From Bacillus thermotolerans (lineage in GTDB: Bacteria > Bacillota > Bacilli > Bacillales > Domibacillaceae), in NCBI RefSeq assembly GCF_000812025.2, contig NZ_JWJE02000021.1, forward strand, positions 1 through 61,760: 61,760 nt of DNA, read 5' to 3'. Below are positions 40,446-47,898 of this stretch, piece after piece. Within the stretch, counting starts at the first letter, position 1. Each line of letters opens with the position of its first letter. The translations under genes and the position numbers were made by a program. The notes under the pieces were generated by a model that worked only from the letters and a program-made list of their open reading frames with translations, was not told the origin of the DNA and made no database searches.

Positions 40446-40835
40446 CTACTCCACCTCACGACGGGATTCCTTCAACAAATCGCGAATCTCCGTCAGAAGC
40501 TCTTCTTCCTTGCTTAACACGGGTTCGGCTTCCTCTTCCTGCTTCTCCCGGTGATACACCCTATTAACGAGGCGGATAAATAGGAAGATAGAGAATGAAA
40601 TAATTAAAAAGTCCACAATGGTTTGAATAAATACCCCGTATTTTATAACCGCTTCTCCCACACGGAAGGACAAGCCGCTGAAATCAATTCCGCCAATCAG
40701 CAAACCGATGAGCGGCATCACCACGTCTTCTACTAAAGAAGACACGATCTTTCCAAATGCCGTACCGAGGATCACCCCGACCGCTAATTCAATCACGTTG
40801 CCGCGCATCGCAAACTTCTTAAATTCTTGCAGCAC
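40446..40835 (-). CDS. mscL: large-conductance mechanosensitive channel
   Basis: A 129-residue homopentameric channel that opens under membrane tension to release solutes on hypo-osmotic shock. [35 protein letters not shown] is the conserved S1/TM1 gate, followed by FSGLSF, TM2 ([18 protein letters not shown]) and a C-terminal acidic helix bundle ([14 protein letters not shown]). GTG 40835 is the start: AAGGAGGTG lies 6 bases upstream and the protein then aligns with B. subtilis MscL; the GTG 9 bases earlier overlaps the ribosome site. Confidence 0.95.
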   Translation of the reverse strand: MLQEFKKFAMRGNVIELAVGVILGTAFGKIVSSLVEDVVMPLIGLLIGGIDFSGLSFRVGEAVIKYGVFIQTIVDFLIISFSIFLFIRLVNRVYHREKQEEEAEPVLSKEEELLTEIRDLLKESRREVE

Positions 40836-41036
40836 TCTTCGCACCTCCTTGCCAGCTTTCTTATGCTGGGTTTCCTATAGTCTATTCCCTGAATACACAC
40901 AGGTTTAAAACTAGCACATATATATCTTCCGCTTCAAAGGAAATAATCAGCAATAAAGGGTGTTTCGCCCACTGCCCCTGAGCCAGCGACTTCCCATACT
41001 GCGATTCTACTTAATATTCAATTCTTACCATTTTAC

Positions 41037-41157
41037 TTACCATTTTCAAAATATTTGTAGTATAATAAAAATTGACCCTGCCAATATGACAGCGGTCAAA
41101 AATTTGCTGCGTTGTAGAGAGCCGCCCTTTTGCTAGAATAGCAAGGGCGGTTTCTTT
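41037..41157 (+). ncRNA. candidate small RNA
   Basis: Plus-strand unit between two minus-strand genes. A TTACCA-like -35 and TATAAT (41061-41066) would start transcription near 41072. The transcript would fold a first hairpin TTGACC-CTG/CAG-C-GGTCAA (41072-41098) and end at a strong terminator CCGCCC..TTGCTA/TAGCAA..GGGCGG (41122-41150) followed by TTTCTTTG. Length is about 85 nt. There is no credible ORF inside it. I recognise no named RNA family. Confidence 0.55.
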
Positions 41158-41165
41158 GTGTTGAA

Positions 41166-41224
41166 GCACTTTACCACTTTAAAGGGCCGGGGGACAGACC
41201 CCCACCCCTTTAAAGCACGAAAGC
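41166..41224. repeat. REP-like hairpin repeat, copy 15
   Basis: GCACTTTACCACTTTAAAGGGCC, core GGGGGACAGACCCCC, ACCCCTTTAAAGCACGAAAGC. The rightmost copy, directly between the candidate sRNA terminator and the stop of the yknZ-like gene. Confidence 0.84.
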
Positions 41225-41228
41225 ATCG

Positions 41229-42566
41229 TTATTCAAACCTCAACGCCTTACTTGGGTTCATCCTGGCCGCTTTCAACGCAGGGTAAATGCCGAACAGCGT
41301 GCCGACAACGACCGAAGAATACAACGCAAGCTTCACGGCCCACATTGGCAGCACGAGCGAGAAGATGGACACATTCGCATTCCACACCTCTACAAATGCA
41401 TAACCAAGGCCTAACCCGATCACCCCGCCGAGCAGGCAAAGCAGCACCGTTTCGAAGAAGAACTGCACCATCACTTCAAACGTCGTCGCACCAAGCGCCT
41501 TTCGAATCCCGATCTCACGCGTGCGCTCCCGCACCGACATGACCATCACATTCATAATACCCGTTCCGCTGATCACGAGCGCCGTCAGCGTAATCCCCGC
41601 CAGCATCACCTGCAGAATGCTCGTCACCCGGTCGAGCGCCTCGAGCATTTGATCCTGCTTCACGACGCTGAAATCAATCTCCTGGTGATTCTCCTTAATC
41701 GCCGAGAACACATCCACGTCCACTTGATCAATCACCGCCGTGCTCTCCGCTTCCACGACCATCTTCGTCAAATTCTTCATATCCGTCTGCACAAGCGCCG
41801 TCTCAATCGGCATCACGACATTATTATCCGTACTCGAACCGAGCGTCGCATTCGGCGCCAGCACCCCGATCACCCGGTACGACGTCTCCCCAATCATTAC
41901 GTCCTTCCCGACAAGCGACTCAGCCTTCTCCTCGGCGGATGCCTGCCCGGTCACCGTCCCCAGCAGCCGCTGCCACCACGGCTTCGGCTCCGCTTCCGGA
42001 GTTCCGCCATCACGGCTTTCCTCCGGCACCTGTTCCTTTCCAAGCAGCCCATCATGAATGTTGCTGCCGAGCACGATCACCTTCGCCTTCTTCTCCTGCT
42101 CCTCTTTCGTGAAAAAACGGCCTTCCGCGAGCTCCGCATGCTGCACGCGCGCATACTGATCCGTGCTTCCCACAACCGCTGCCTGCAGCCGCTGGGTTCC
42201 TTCTCCTTCGCCCCACTGCACGAACGACACCGTCTCTAATTGAGGCGTCACCGAGCGCACGTTCTCAACCTCTTCCACCGCCTTCGCATCCTCATACGTC
42301 AGCGTACTCGGCACACTCGTCAACCCGCTCAGCAAATCCTTCTGCCCACTCGTCGTATCCAGCACCCGGCCCGGAATGACAAGAATCTGCTCCGCTCCGA
42401 GTCCGCCCATCTGCTTCATCATCGTATCCTTCACGCCGATCGCAATCGCAGAGAGCACAATGACCGCGAACATGCCGATCACGACACCCATCATCGCAAA
42501 CAGCACCCGGAAGCGGTTCGACCACAAGCCGAACCACGCCAGCTTAAACCCGGTAAGCAGCTTCAT
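41229..42566 (-). CDS. yknZ: MacB/FtsX-family ABC transporter permease (YknZ-like)
   Basis: A 445-residue permease: N-terminal helix (about 18-42), a large extracytoplasmic MacB-PCD domain (about 45-310), and three C-terminal helices in the FtsX domain with SVRERTREIGIRKALGA, the coupling motif. It is about 50 residues longer than B. subtilis YknZ owing to an insert near residues 185-225 rich in Glu, Pro and Lys. Its ATG overlaps the end of the ATPase gene by 23 bp. It belongs with an ATPase and needs a membrane fusion protein; none is adjacent, but a YknX-like one is at 6534. Confidence 0.87.
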   Translation of the reverse strand: MKLLTGFKLAWFGLWSNRFRVLFAMMGVVIGMFAVIVLSAIAIGVKDTMMKQMGGLGAEQILVIPGRVLDTTSGQKDLLSGLTSVPSTLTYEDAKAVEEVENVRSVTPQLETVSFVQWGEGEGTQRLQAAVVGSTDQYARVQHAELAEGRFFTKEEQEKKAKVIVLGSNIHDGLLGKEQVPEESRDGGTPEAEPKPWWQRLLGTVTGQASAEEKAESLVGKDVMIGETSYRVIGVLAPNATLGSSTDNNVVMPIETALVQTDMKNLTKMVVEAESTAVIDQVDVDVFSAIKENHQEIDFSVVKQDQMLEALDRVTSILQVMLAGITLTALVISGTGIMNVMVMSVRERTREIGIRKALGATTFEVMVQFFFETVLLCLLGGVIGLGLGYAFVEVWNANVSIFSLVLPMWAVKLALYSSVVVGTLFGIYPALKAARMNPSKALRFE

Positions 42567-43233
42567 CGGACCACTCCTCTAACACACCATTTTTCAAAAA
42601 TAAAATCCGTTCCGCCCGCTTGGCCACTTCCATATCATGCGTAATCACTAGAATCGTCGCGCCGTCCTTATGCACCCGGTCGAGCAGATGAAGCACGCTT
42701 TCCGTCGTCTCCTCATCCAGGCTGCCCGTCGGCTCATCCGCCAAGATCAATCCCGGCTCATTCACGAGCGCCCGTGCAATTGCTACACGCTGCTTCTCCC
42801 CGCCTGATAAGCGGCTCGGCTTCTGCCGCTTCTTATGCGCCAGGCCGACCTGCTCTAACAGATCCATCACCCGCTCGCGCTTTTTGCTCCACCGCCGCTT
42901 GCTGTACGTGAGCGGCAGCATCACATTGTGATACACCGACAAATTCGGAATCAAATGAAAGTGCTGAAACACAAACCCGATCTCCTTATTCCGAAGCGCC
43001 GCCCGCTTTCTCTTGCTCATCTTATGTACCGCTTTTCCCGCCAGCTCATACTCCCCGCCATCCAATGTATCCAGCGTGCCAAGCAGGTTCAGAAGCGTGC
43101 TCTTCCCTGAGCCGGACTTCCCCATGATGGCCACGTACTCGCCCTGCTCCACACGCAGGTTCACCCCGCGCAGCACCGGCACCTTCTCCCCACCTGACCG
43201 AAACCATTTCTTCGCTTCTCGCAACTCAATCAC
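42544..43233 (-). CDS. yknY: ABC transporter ATPase (YknY/MacB/LolD-like)
   Basis: A 229-residue ATPase from GTG 43233 ([11 protein letters not shown]), with AGGAGG 6-7 bases upstream; the frame upstream to 43308 is unsupported. Walker [10 protein letters not shown] (about 38-46), Q loop [12 protein letters not shown], signature [15 protein letters not shown], Walker [13 protein letters not shown] and H-loop [12 protein letters not shown]. Subfamily features fit the YknY/LolD group that powers MacB-type permeases. Encoded first in a two-gene operon with the permease. Confidence 0.9.
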   Translation of the reverse strand: MIELREAKKWFRSGGEKVPVLRGVNLRVEQGEYVAIMGKSGSGKSTLLNLLGTLDTLDGGEYELAGKAVHKMSKRKRAALRNKEIGFVFQHFHLIPNLSVYHNVMLPLTYSKRRWSKKRERVMDLLEQVGLAHKKRQKPSRLSGGEKQRVAIARALVNEPGLILADEPTGSLDEETTESVLHLLDRVHKDGATILVITHDMEVAKRAERILFLKNGVLEEWSDEAAYRV

Positions 43234-43533
43234 ACGATTTCCTCCTACTGCTAGATTCGTAGGTTCATCATAGCACACCAAGGGAAAAAGAAAATTCCCT
43301 TCTCGCAACTTGTGGCCCCAAACAAAAGTCCCTCATTTTCTTCCCTTCGCCTGCTGACTCTCTAAATATCTCCTCAACTTTTCCCAGCTTTCGACAGTCC
43401 ATGTCGAATGTAAAGGCTTTTTTACAACTTTTCCTACCAATTTCTCAAATTTTGTAATATGAAGGAATAAAACTCCATCTTGCTAAATAAATGCTAAAAT
43501 GAGTTTTGTGTTCAGCCTATACATATTAAGGAG
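43234..43533. promoter_or_regulatory. divergent promoter region with perfect inverted repeat
   Basis: 300 bp between the ABC ATPase gene and the amidase gene. It contains TTCGACA-GTCCA-TGTCGAA (43390-43408), a perfect 7+7 inverted repeat, and TGTAAA-N6-TTTACA just to its right. Either may be an operator for one or both flanking genes. No gene is visible. Confidence 0.4.
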
Positions 43534-43542
43534 GTGTTTCTT

Positions 43543-45093
43543 ATCCGAATACTCTTCATTAGCTTCCTATCGTTCCTGCTGTTCTTCACCTGGCAGACGG
43601 ATGAGCTCACCGCCGAAGCGGCCGGTGCTGTGAAAGTAGCCGTGGACACGGCCAACATTCGCAGTGAACCAAGCAAGACATCCGCTGTGATTGACCAGGC
43701 GAGCCGCAGTGAACAGCTCCAGACCGTTCAGGAAAAATACGGCTGGTACGAAGTGAAGCTTGCGAATGGACAGACCGGTTGGATTGCCGGCTACATTACA
43801 CGGCCTGCCGGAGGCGCTTCCCCCACAGCAAACGGAACTCATACATCAACTAAAGCAACCGGCACAGTAACAGCAGATCAGTTGCGCGTCCGCACCGCTC
43901 CGTCCTTGTCCGCAAGCATTATCGGAAAACTACATACCGGTGACCAGGTTACGATCCTCGGCACAGAGAACGGCTGGGTGAACATCACCCATAACGGCTC
44001 AAACGCCTGGGTAAGCGGACAGTACATCCAGCGCAAGGAAGCTGCACCAGCCCGCCAGACGAAAAGCAAGGCGGATACCGCTTGGGGCACATTCGCTGTG
44101 ATCACGATTGACGGCACGAACCTGCGCTCAGGAGCTAGCACGTCTTCCCCTATTATTGTTGAAGGCTCCAAAGGCGAGCGCTACCCAATCGTGGGACAAG
44201 AGGGCGACTGGTACAAGATTCAGCTCGCGAGCGGCAACCCTGCCTATGTAGCAAGCTGGGTCGTATCCAAAGACGGCGAAAGCCAGGCGAAGCAGCCGGC
44301 CAGCCAGCCTAAAGCCGCCACGAATGAGTCCGTTTCGATCATCACCAACGGAACAAACTTACGCGCAGGAGCCAGCACCTCTTCCCCTGTTCTTGCTGAA
44401 GGCTCCAAGGGCGAAAGCTATCCGATCGTGGCTCAGGAAGGCGACTGGTACAAAATCCAGCTTCCAAGCGGCAGCCACGCCTATGTGGCCAGCTGGGTCG
44501 TGTCTACAAGCGGCGAAGCACAAGCCGTAAAAGCGAAAAAAACACCGAACGCAGCGGGTGTTCAAGGAAAGACGATTGTCATTGACCCGGGACACGGCGG
44601 CTATGACCCAGGCGCGACAAGCGGAGAAGGCGCACCTGAAAAAACACTCGCCCTGCAAACGGCTCAGCGCGTTTCTCAGAAGCTGTCCAATGCCGGTGCG
44701 AACGTCATCATGACCCGCTCCAGTGACACGTACATCTCCTTAGCGGAACGCGTTCAGGCCGCCGAACGCCAAGGCGCCGATGCCTTCATCAGCGTGCATT
44801 ACGACAGCGCAACGAATTCATCCGCGAACGGCTTTACGACGTACTACTATCATGACTACCAATCGCCGCTCGCCCAGAACGTTCACCGTTCACTGGACGA
44901 GAAGCTGTCACTCGCTGACCGCGGCACACGCCAAGGCGACTACTACGTCATCCGCGAGAACAGCCAGTCCGCGATTCTCCTAGAGCTTGGCTTCTTAAGC
45001 AACCCAGAGGAAAGAGCCCATGTCTCCACTAGCCAGTATCAGGAGCTCGTCGCAGACGGAGTGTACAACGGATTGGTCAGCTATTTTAATTAA
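43543..45093 (+). CDS. N-acetylmuramoyl-L-alanine amidase with four SH3b domains (YrvJ-like)
   Basis: An exported wall hydrolase of about 516 residues: signal peptide (RILFISFLSFLLFF...), four bacterial SH3 domains (about 30-90, 105-163, 185-247 and 262-322; the last two are near-identical internal repeats with NLR(S/A)GASTSSP), then an Amidase_3 domain (about 342-513) with zinc-site residues in IDPGHGGYDPG, Glu in EKTLAL, His in ISVHYDS and catalytic Glu in ILLELGFLSN. It cleaves the MurNAc-L-Ala bond. The strong AAGGAGG site (43528-43534) overlaps the only canonical in-frame start (GTG 43534); at correct spacing stands ATC 43543. Confidence 0.88.
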   Translation: MRILFISFLSFLLFFTWQTDELTAEAAGAVKVAVDTANIRSEPSKTSAVIDQASRSEQLQTVQEKYGWYEVKLANGQTGWIAGYITRPAGGASPTANGTHTSTKATGTVTADQLRVRTAPSLSASIIGKLHTGDQVTILGTENGWVNITHNGSNAWVSGQYIQRKEAAPARQTKSKADTAWGTFAVITIDGTNLRSGASTSSPIIVEGSKGERYPIVGQEGDWYKIQLASGNPAYVASWVVSKDGESQAKQPASQPKAATNESVSIITNGTNLRAGASTSSPVLAEGSKGESYPIVAQEGDWYKIQLPSGSHAYVASWVVSTSGEAQAVKAKKTPNAAGVQGKTIVIDPGHGGYDPGATSGEGAPEKTLALQTAQRVSQKLSNAGANVIMTRSSDTYISLAERVQAAERQGADAFISVHYDSATNSSANGFTTYYYHDYQSPLAQNVHRSLDEKLSLADRGTRQGDYYVIRENSQSAILLELGFLSNPEERAHVSTSQYQELVADGVYNGLVSYFN

Positions 45094-45098
45094 TGAAA

Positions 45099-45143
45099 AA
45101 AAAGCCCTCGAATAAGCAGCCATGCTTATTCGGGGGCTTTCCT
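45099..45143 (+). terminator. terminator of the amidase gene
   Basis: AAAGCCC..CGAATAAGCA pairs with TGCTTATTCG..GGGCTTT. Confidence 0.88.
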
Positions 45144-45178
45144 TATGTGCAGCGAAGACAAATCCCCTCCACACACTT

Positions 45179-45221
45179 TTTACACTCCTGTCAATGAAGA
45201 TTTACAAGCGTCCGCTATGAT
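45179..45221 (+). promoter_or_regulatory. possible PhoP box and -10
   Basis: TTTACA at 45179-45184 and 45201-45206, 22 bp apart (two 11-bp turns), with a weaker TGTCAA between, followed by TATGAT (45216-45221). PhoP boxes are TT(A/C/T)A(C/T)A repeats every 11 bp. The gene downstream encodes a phytase-like protein, which fits phosphate control. Confidence 0.4.
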
Positions 45222-45254
45222 GAGAATGATAGATACATAGAAAGGAGCATCCAT

Positions 45255-46481
45255 ATGAACAAACGACACCTATTCAACCACCGAAACCTCTTAAGCACGG
45301 CGGCTTTAGCCTCCATGCTCGCCTTTGTCCCTGCAGCAGAGGCAGATGCGGCCCCTATTCATGCACACGAGCAAGTGAAGGAAAAACAACACGCCCATCA
45401 ACCGATCCAATCTGTGAAGAGCCTCCGCTTCCTCGGTGAGCAGCGCCTTCCCTACAATCTGACATTTGAAGACACGACGGTCGGCGGCCTCTCCGGCATC
45501 CGCTACGACGAGAAAAATGACGAGTGGCTCATGATCAGCGACGACCGCTCCAGCCTGCAGCCGGCCCGCTTCTACACAGGCAAGCTCAATTACGGCTTAA
45601 ACGGCTTCCGCTCCGTACAACTGACCGGCATGGAATACATGAAGCAGCCGGACGGTTCCCTGTACCCAAGCCACACGGAATACGAAGCACAAGGCGGTGA
45701 CGTCCCGGATCTTGAATCCATCAGCTTAGACCCGAAAACGGACACGATCTGGTACACGAGCGAAGGCGACCGCTCACTTGGCCTCCATCCGTTCATCCGC
45801 CAGGCGACCCGGGAAGGGGATCACCTGTCGACGCTGCCGCTTCCTGACGAGTTCCATATGTCACCAGACGAAGAAAGCGGCCCGCGGAACAATGCCGTCT
45901 TTGAAGGCTCCACCTTCTCCGCAGACGGCGAATCGCTCTGGGTCGCCATGGAAGGGCCTTTACATGAAGACGGAGCGGCCCCAACCGTGGAGAACGGCGG
46001 CTTCTCCCGCATCACGCAGTATGACCGCCAAGGGAATGTCCTAGCTCAATACGCTTATCCGATGGACGCCATCCCAGCAGCTCCAGGACCGGGCAAACAC
46101 GCCGATAACGGGGTCACCGAAATTCTTGCGGTCAACAAGCACACGTTCCTCGTTCTTGAACGAGCCGGTGTCCAGGCCGCAGACGGCAGCTTCAGCAACT
46201 ACATACGGCTGTATGAAATGAAGATTCCTGGCGCGAGCGACATTCAAGACATCGACTCCCTGCAGGACGAGCGCTTCAAGCCGGTGAAAAAGCGCCTCGT
46301 TCTGGACTTGAACACGCTGAATTTGCCAAAGATTGATAACGTCGAAGGCCTTTCCTGGGGACCGACGCTCGAGAACGGCAACCGCAGCCTCGTTCTCGTC
46401 TCCGACAACAACTTCAACTCCACCCAGGTGACGCAATTTCTGGCGTTTGAGGTGAAGACGAAAGGCCCAAAAGCTAGATAA
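45255..46481 (+). CDS. secreted phytase-like esterase (esterase-like activity of phytase family)
   Basis: A 408-residue exported protein: signal peptide (1-33, ending ADAA), a His-rich segment (HAHEQVKEKQHAHQ), then a beta-propeller domain of the phytase-like esterase family (about 60-400) with GLSGIRYDEKNDEWLMISDDRS, DLESISLDP, NNAVFEGSTFSADGESLWVAMEGPL and NVEGLSWGP. These proteins are thought to hydrolyse phosphoesters outside the cell, though few have been tested. AAAGGAG precedes the ATG. A possible PhoP box upstream suggests phosphate-starvation control. Confidence 0.85.
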   Translation: MNKRHLFNHRNLLSTAALASMLAFVPAAEADAAPIHAHEQVKEKQHAHQPIQSVKSLRFLGEQRLPYNLTFEDTTVGGLSGIRYDEKNDEWLMISDDRSSLQPARFYTGKLNYGLNGFRSVQLTGMEYMKQPDGSLYPSHTEYEAQGGDVPDLESISLDPKTDTIWYTSEGDRSLGLHPFIRQATREGDHLSTLPLPDEFHMSPDEESGPRNNAVFEGSTFSADGESLWVAMEGPLHEDGAAPTVENGGFSRITQYDRQGNVLAQYAYPMDAIPAAPGPGKHADNGVTEILAVNKHTFLVLERAGVQAADGSFSNYIRLYEMKIPGASDIQDIDSLQDERFKPVKKRLVLDLNTLNLPKIDNVEGLSWGPTLENGNRSLVLVSDNNFNSTQVTQFLAFEVKTKGPKAR

Positions 46482-46487
46482 GCCAAT

Positions 46488-46534
46488 AGCCGCCCCACCG
46501 CCTCCAACGAGACGAAAGTGGGGCGGCTGTTTGT
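46488..46534 (+). terminator. terminator of the phytase-like gene
   Basis: AGCCGCCCCAC (46488-46498) pairs with GTGGGGCGGCT (46518-46528), followed by GTTTG. Confidence 0.82.
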
Positions 46535-46657
46535 CATCTCTCAACCGTTCTCGCTTGAATTATTGTTTCTCCCTTACTAGAATGAGACAAACCGTCCCTA
46601 TCATTCTTTCATTGGAAATCACAACAAACGATTATGAATGAGAAAGGAAAGTGAAAC

Positions 46658-47674
46658 ATGAACAAACGAGAAACCTGGCTCGATATCGCCAAAGGTATCG
46701 GCATTCTGTCGGTCGTCATCAGCCATGGGGGAAATCCGGTGGCGCACCAGTACTTATTCTGGTTCCACATGCCGTTATTCTTCATCATTTCCGGCTATCT
46801 CTTTCGCCGCCTGGACACATACGATACCTTTATCCAATGGACGAAAAAAAGAACAATCCAGCTGTTGGTTCCATACGTCTCTTTTGGACTCGCGATTTCA
46901 CTGTTCCTTTTCTTTACGGACTTATCGATGACAAAGCTTATCGAAAATATCCAGAATCTCGCTTACGGCGGTCAAGTGCTGCGCAGCTTCTTTGCGGTCT
47001 TCTGGTTTATCACATGCCTGTACTTGACGCAAATTCTATTCGCGCTCATGCAGCTTGTGACTAAAAATATCTATGTACATCTCGGCATACTGGCAGCCTT
47101 TTATTACGCCGCGCACGTGATCGGGTATTCCCCGAAGCTGGAGAATGTGGACATCCCGTGGAACGCCGATGTCGCCTTGCTCGCGATTGTGTACTATGCC
47201 TTCGGCTACTACGGCAAGAGGTTCCTGAATGCCTTAGTCAGACACAAACAGACGCTCTTGATCAGCGTCTTACTAGCAACAGCAGCGATTGCGCTCCAAT
47301 GGAATCACGTCATTCACTTTGAGCTCGACATGAAACTAAACAAATATTCATCCATGGGCTTGAATGTGCTGATCCCATTGATTTTCAGCCTATTGGTCTT
47401 TACGGTCAGCTATCAGTTCTCGTTACTGGAGAAGAAGTTCTGGGAGTATTTAGGCACAGCTTCCTTAACGATCATGTATCTGCATATCCCGCTCAACAAG
47501 TATTTGCAGGACGTCTTAGGAGACTACAACCTCCTCGTCTACACACTTGTCGGCGTCTTGATTCCACTCATGGTTCATTATGCCATCCTCGTAAACTTCG
47601 ACTTTACGAAAAAAGCCTTTCTCGGCGTCTTTCGCAAGAAGACGTATCAGGAGAGAAGAAAAGTGGCTTCCTAA
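46658..47674 (+). CDS. acyltransferase family 3 membrane protein
   Basis: A 338-residue protein with about 10 helices and the Acyl_transf_3 N terminus RETWLDIAKGIGILSVVISHGG, where the D and H of D(I)AKGI...ISHGG are conserved, and FWFHMPLFFIISGYLF. The family transfers acyl (often acetyl) groups to surface sugars, peptidoglycan or teichoic-acid-like polymers. Close homologues are often annotated as cell-surface polysaccharide O-acyltransferases. AGAAAGGAAAG precedes the ATG. Single gene. Confidence 0.87.
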   Translation: MNKRETWLDIAKGIGILSVVISHGGNPVAHQYLFWFHMPLFFIISGYLFRRLDTYDTFIQWTKKRTIQLLVPYVSFGLAISLFLFFTDLSMTKLIENIQNLAYGGQVLRSFFAVFWFITCLYLTQILFALMQLVTKNIYVHLGILAAFYYAAHVIGYSPKLENVDIPWNADVALLAIVYYAFGYYGKRFLNALVRHKQTLLISVLLATAAIALQWNHVIHFELDMKLNKYSSMGLNVLIPLIFSLLVFTVSYQFSLLEKKFWEYLGTASLTIMYLHIPLNKYLQDVLGDYNLLVYTLVGVLIPLMVHYAILVNFDFTKKAFLGVFRKKTYQERRKVAS

Positions 47675-47680
47675 ATATAA

Positions 47681-47723
47681 ACACCCCCTCTGATCAAACT
47701 CAGATCAGGGGGTTGTTTGATTT
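47681..47723 (+). terminator. terminator of the acyltransferase gene
   Basis: ACACCCCCTCTGATC (47681-47695) pairs with GATCAGGGGGTTGT (47703-47716), followed by TTGATTT. Confidence 0.88.
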
Positions 47724-47898
47724 ACACTCATACAGGAGCCGCTCTTGTTTTCCAAAGTGAAATAAAAAACGTGGGCAGTCTATAATATCAAACTGAGATT
47801 TACTCTATCTGCTCCTCTCCTTTAACTGATCACTATATATATCTCATGTTATAATAGTCAGAACATTCAAAACCTTAGAGGGAGTTGAATGATGAAAT

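Noticed and set aside
17742-41224. Hairpin repeats as simple Rho-independent terminators
   Set aside because: Most copies have no T run after the stem, several sit next to separate true terminators, and the sequence is conserved far beyond pairing needs.
41651-42640. Large plus-strand ORFs opposite the yknZ-like gene (196 and 134 codons)
   Set aside because: They are antisense shadows of the GC-rich yknZ coding sequence, very rich in His/Arg, without ribosome sites.
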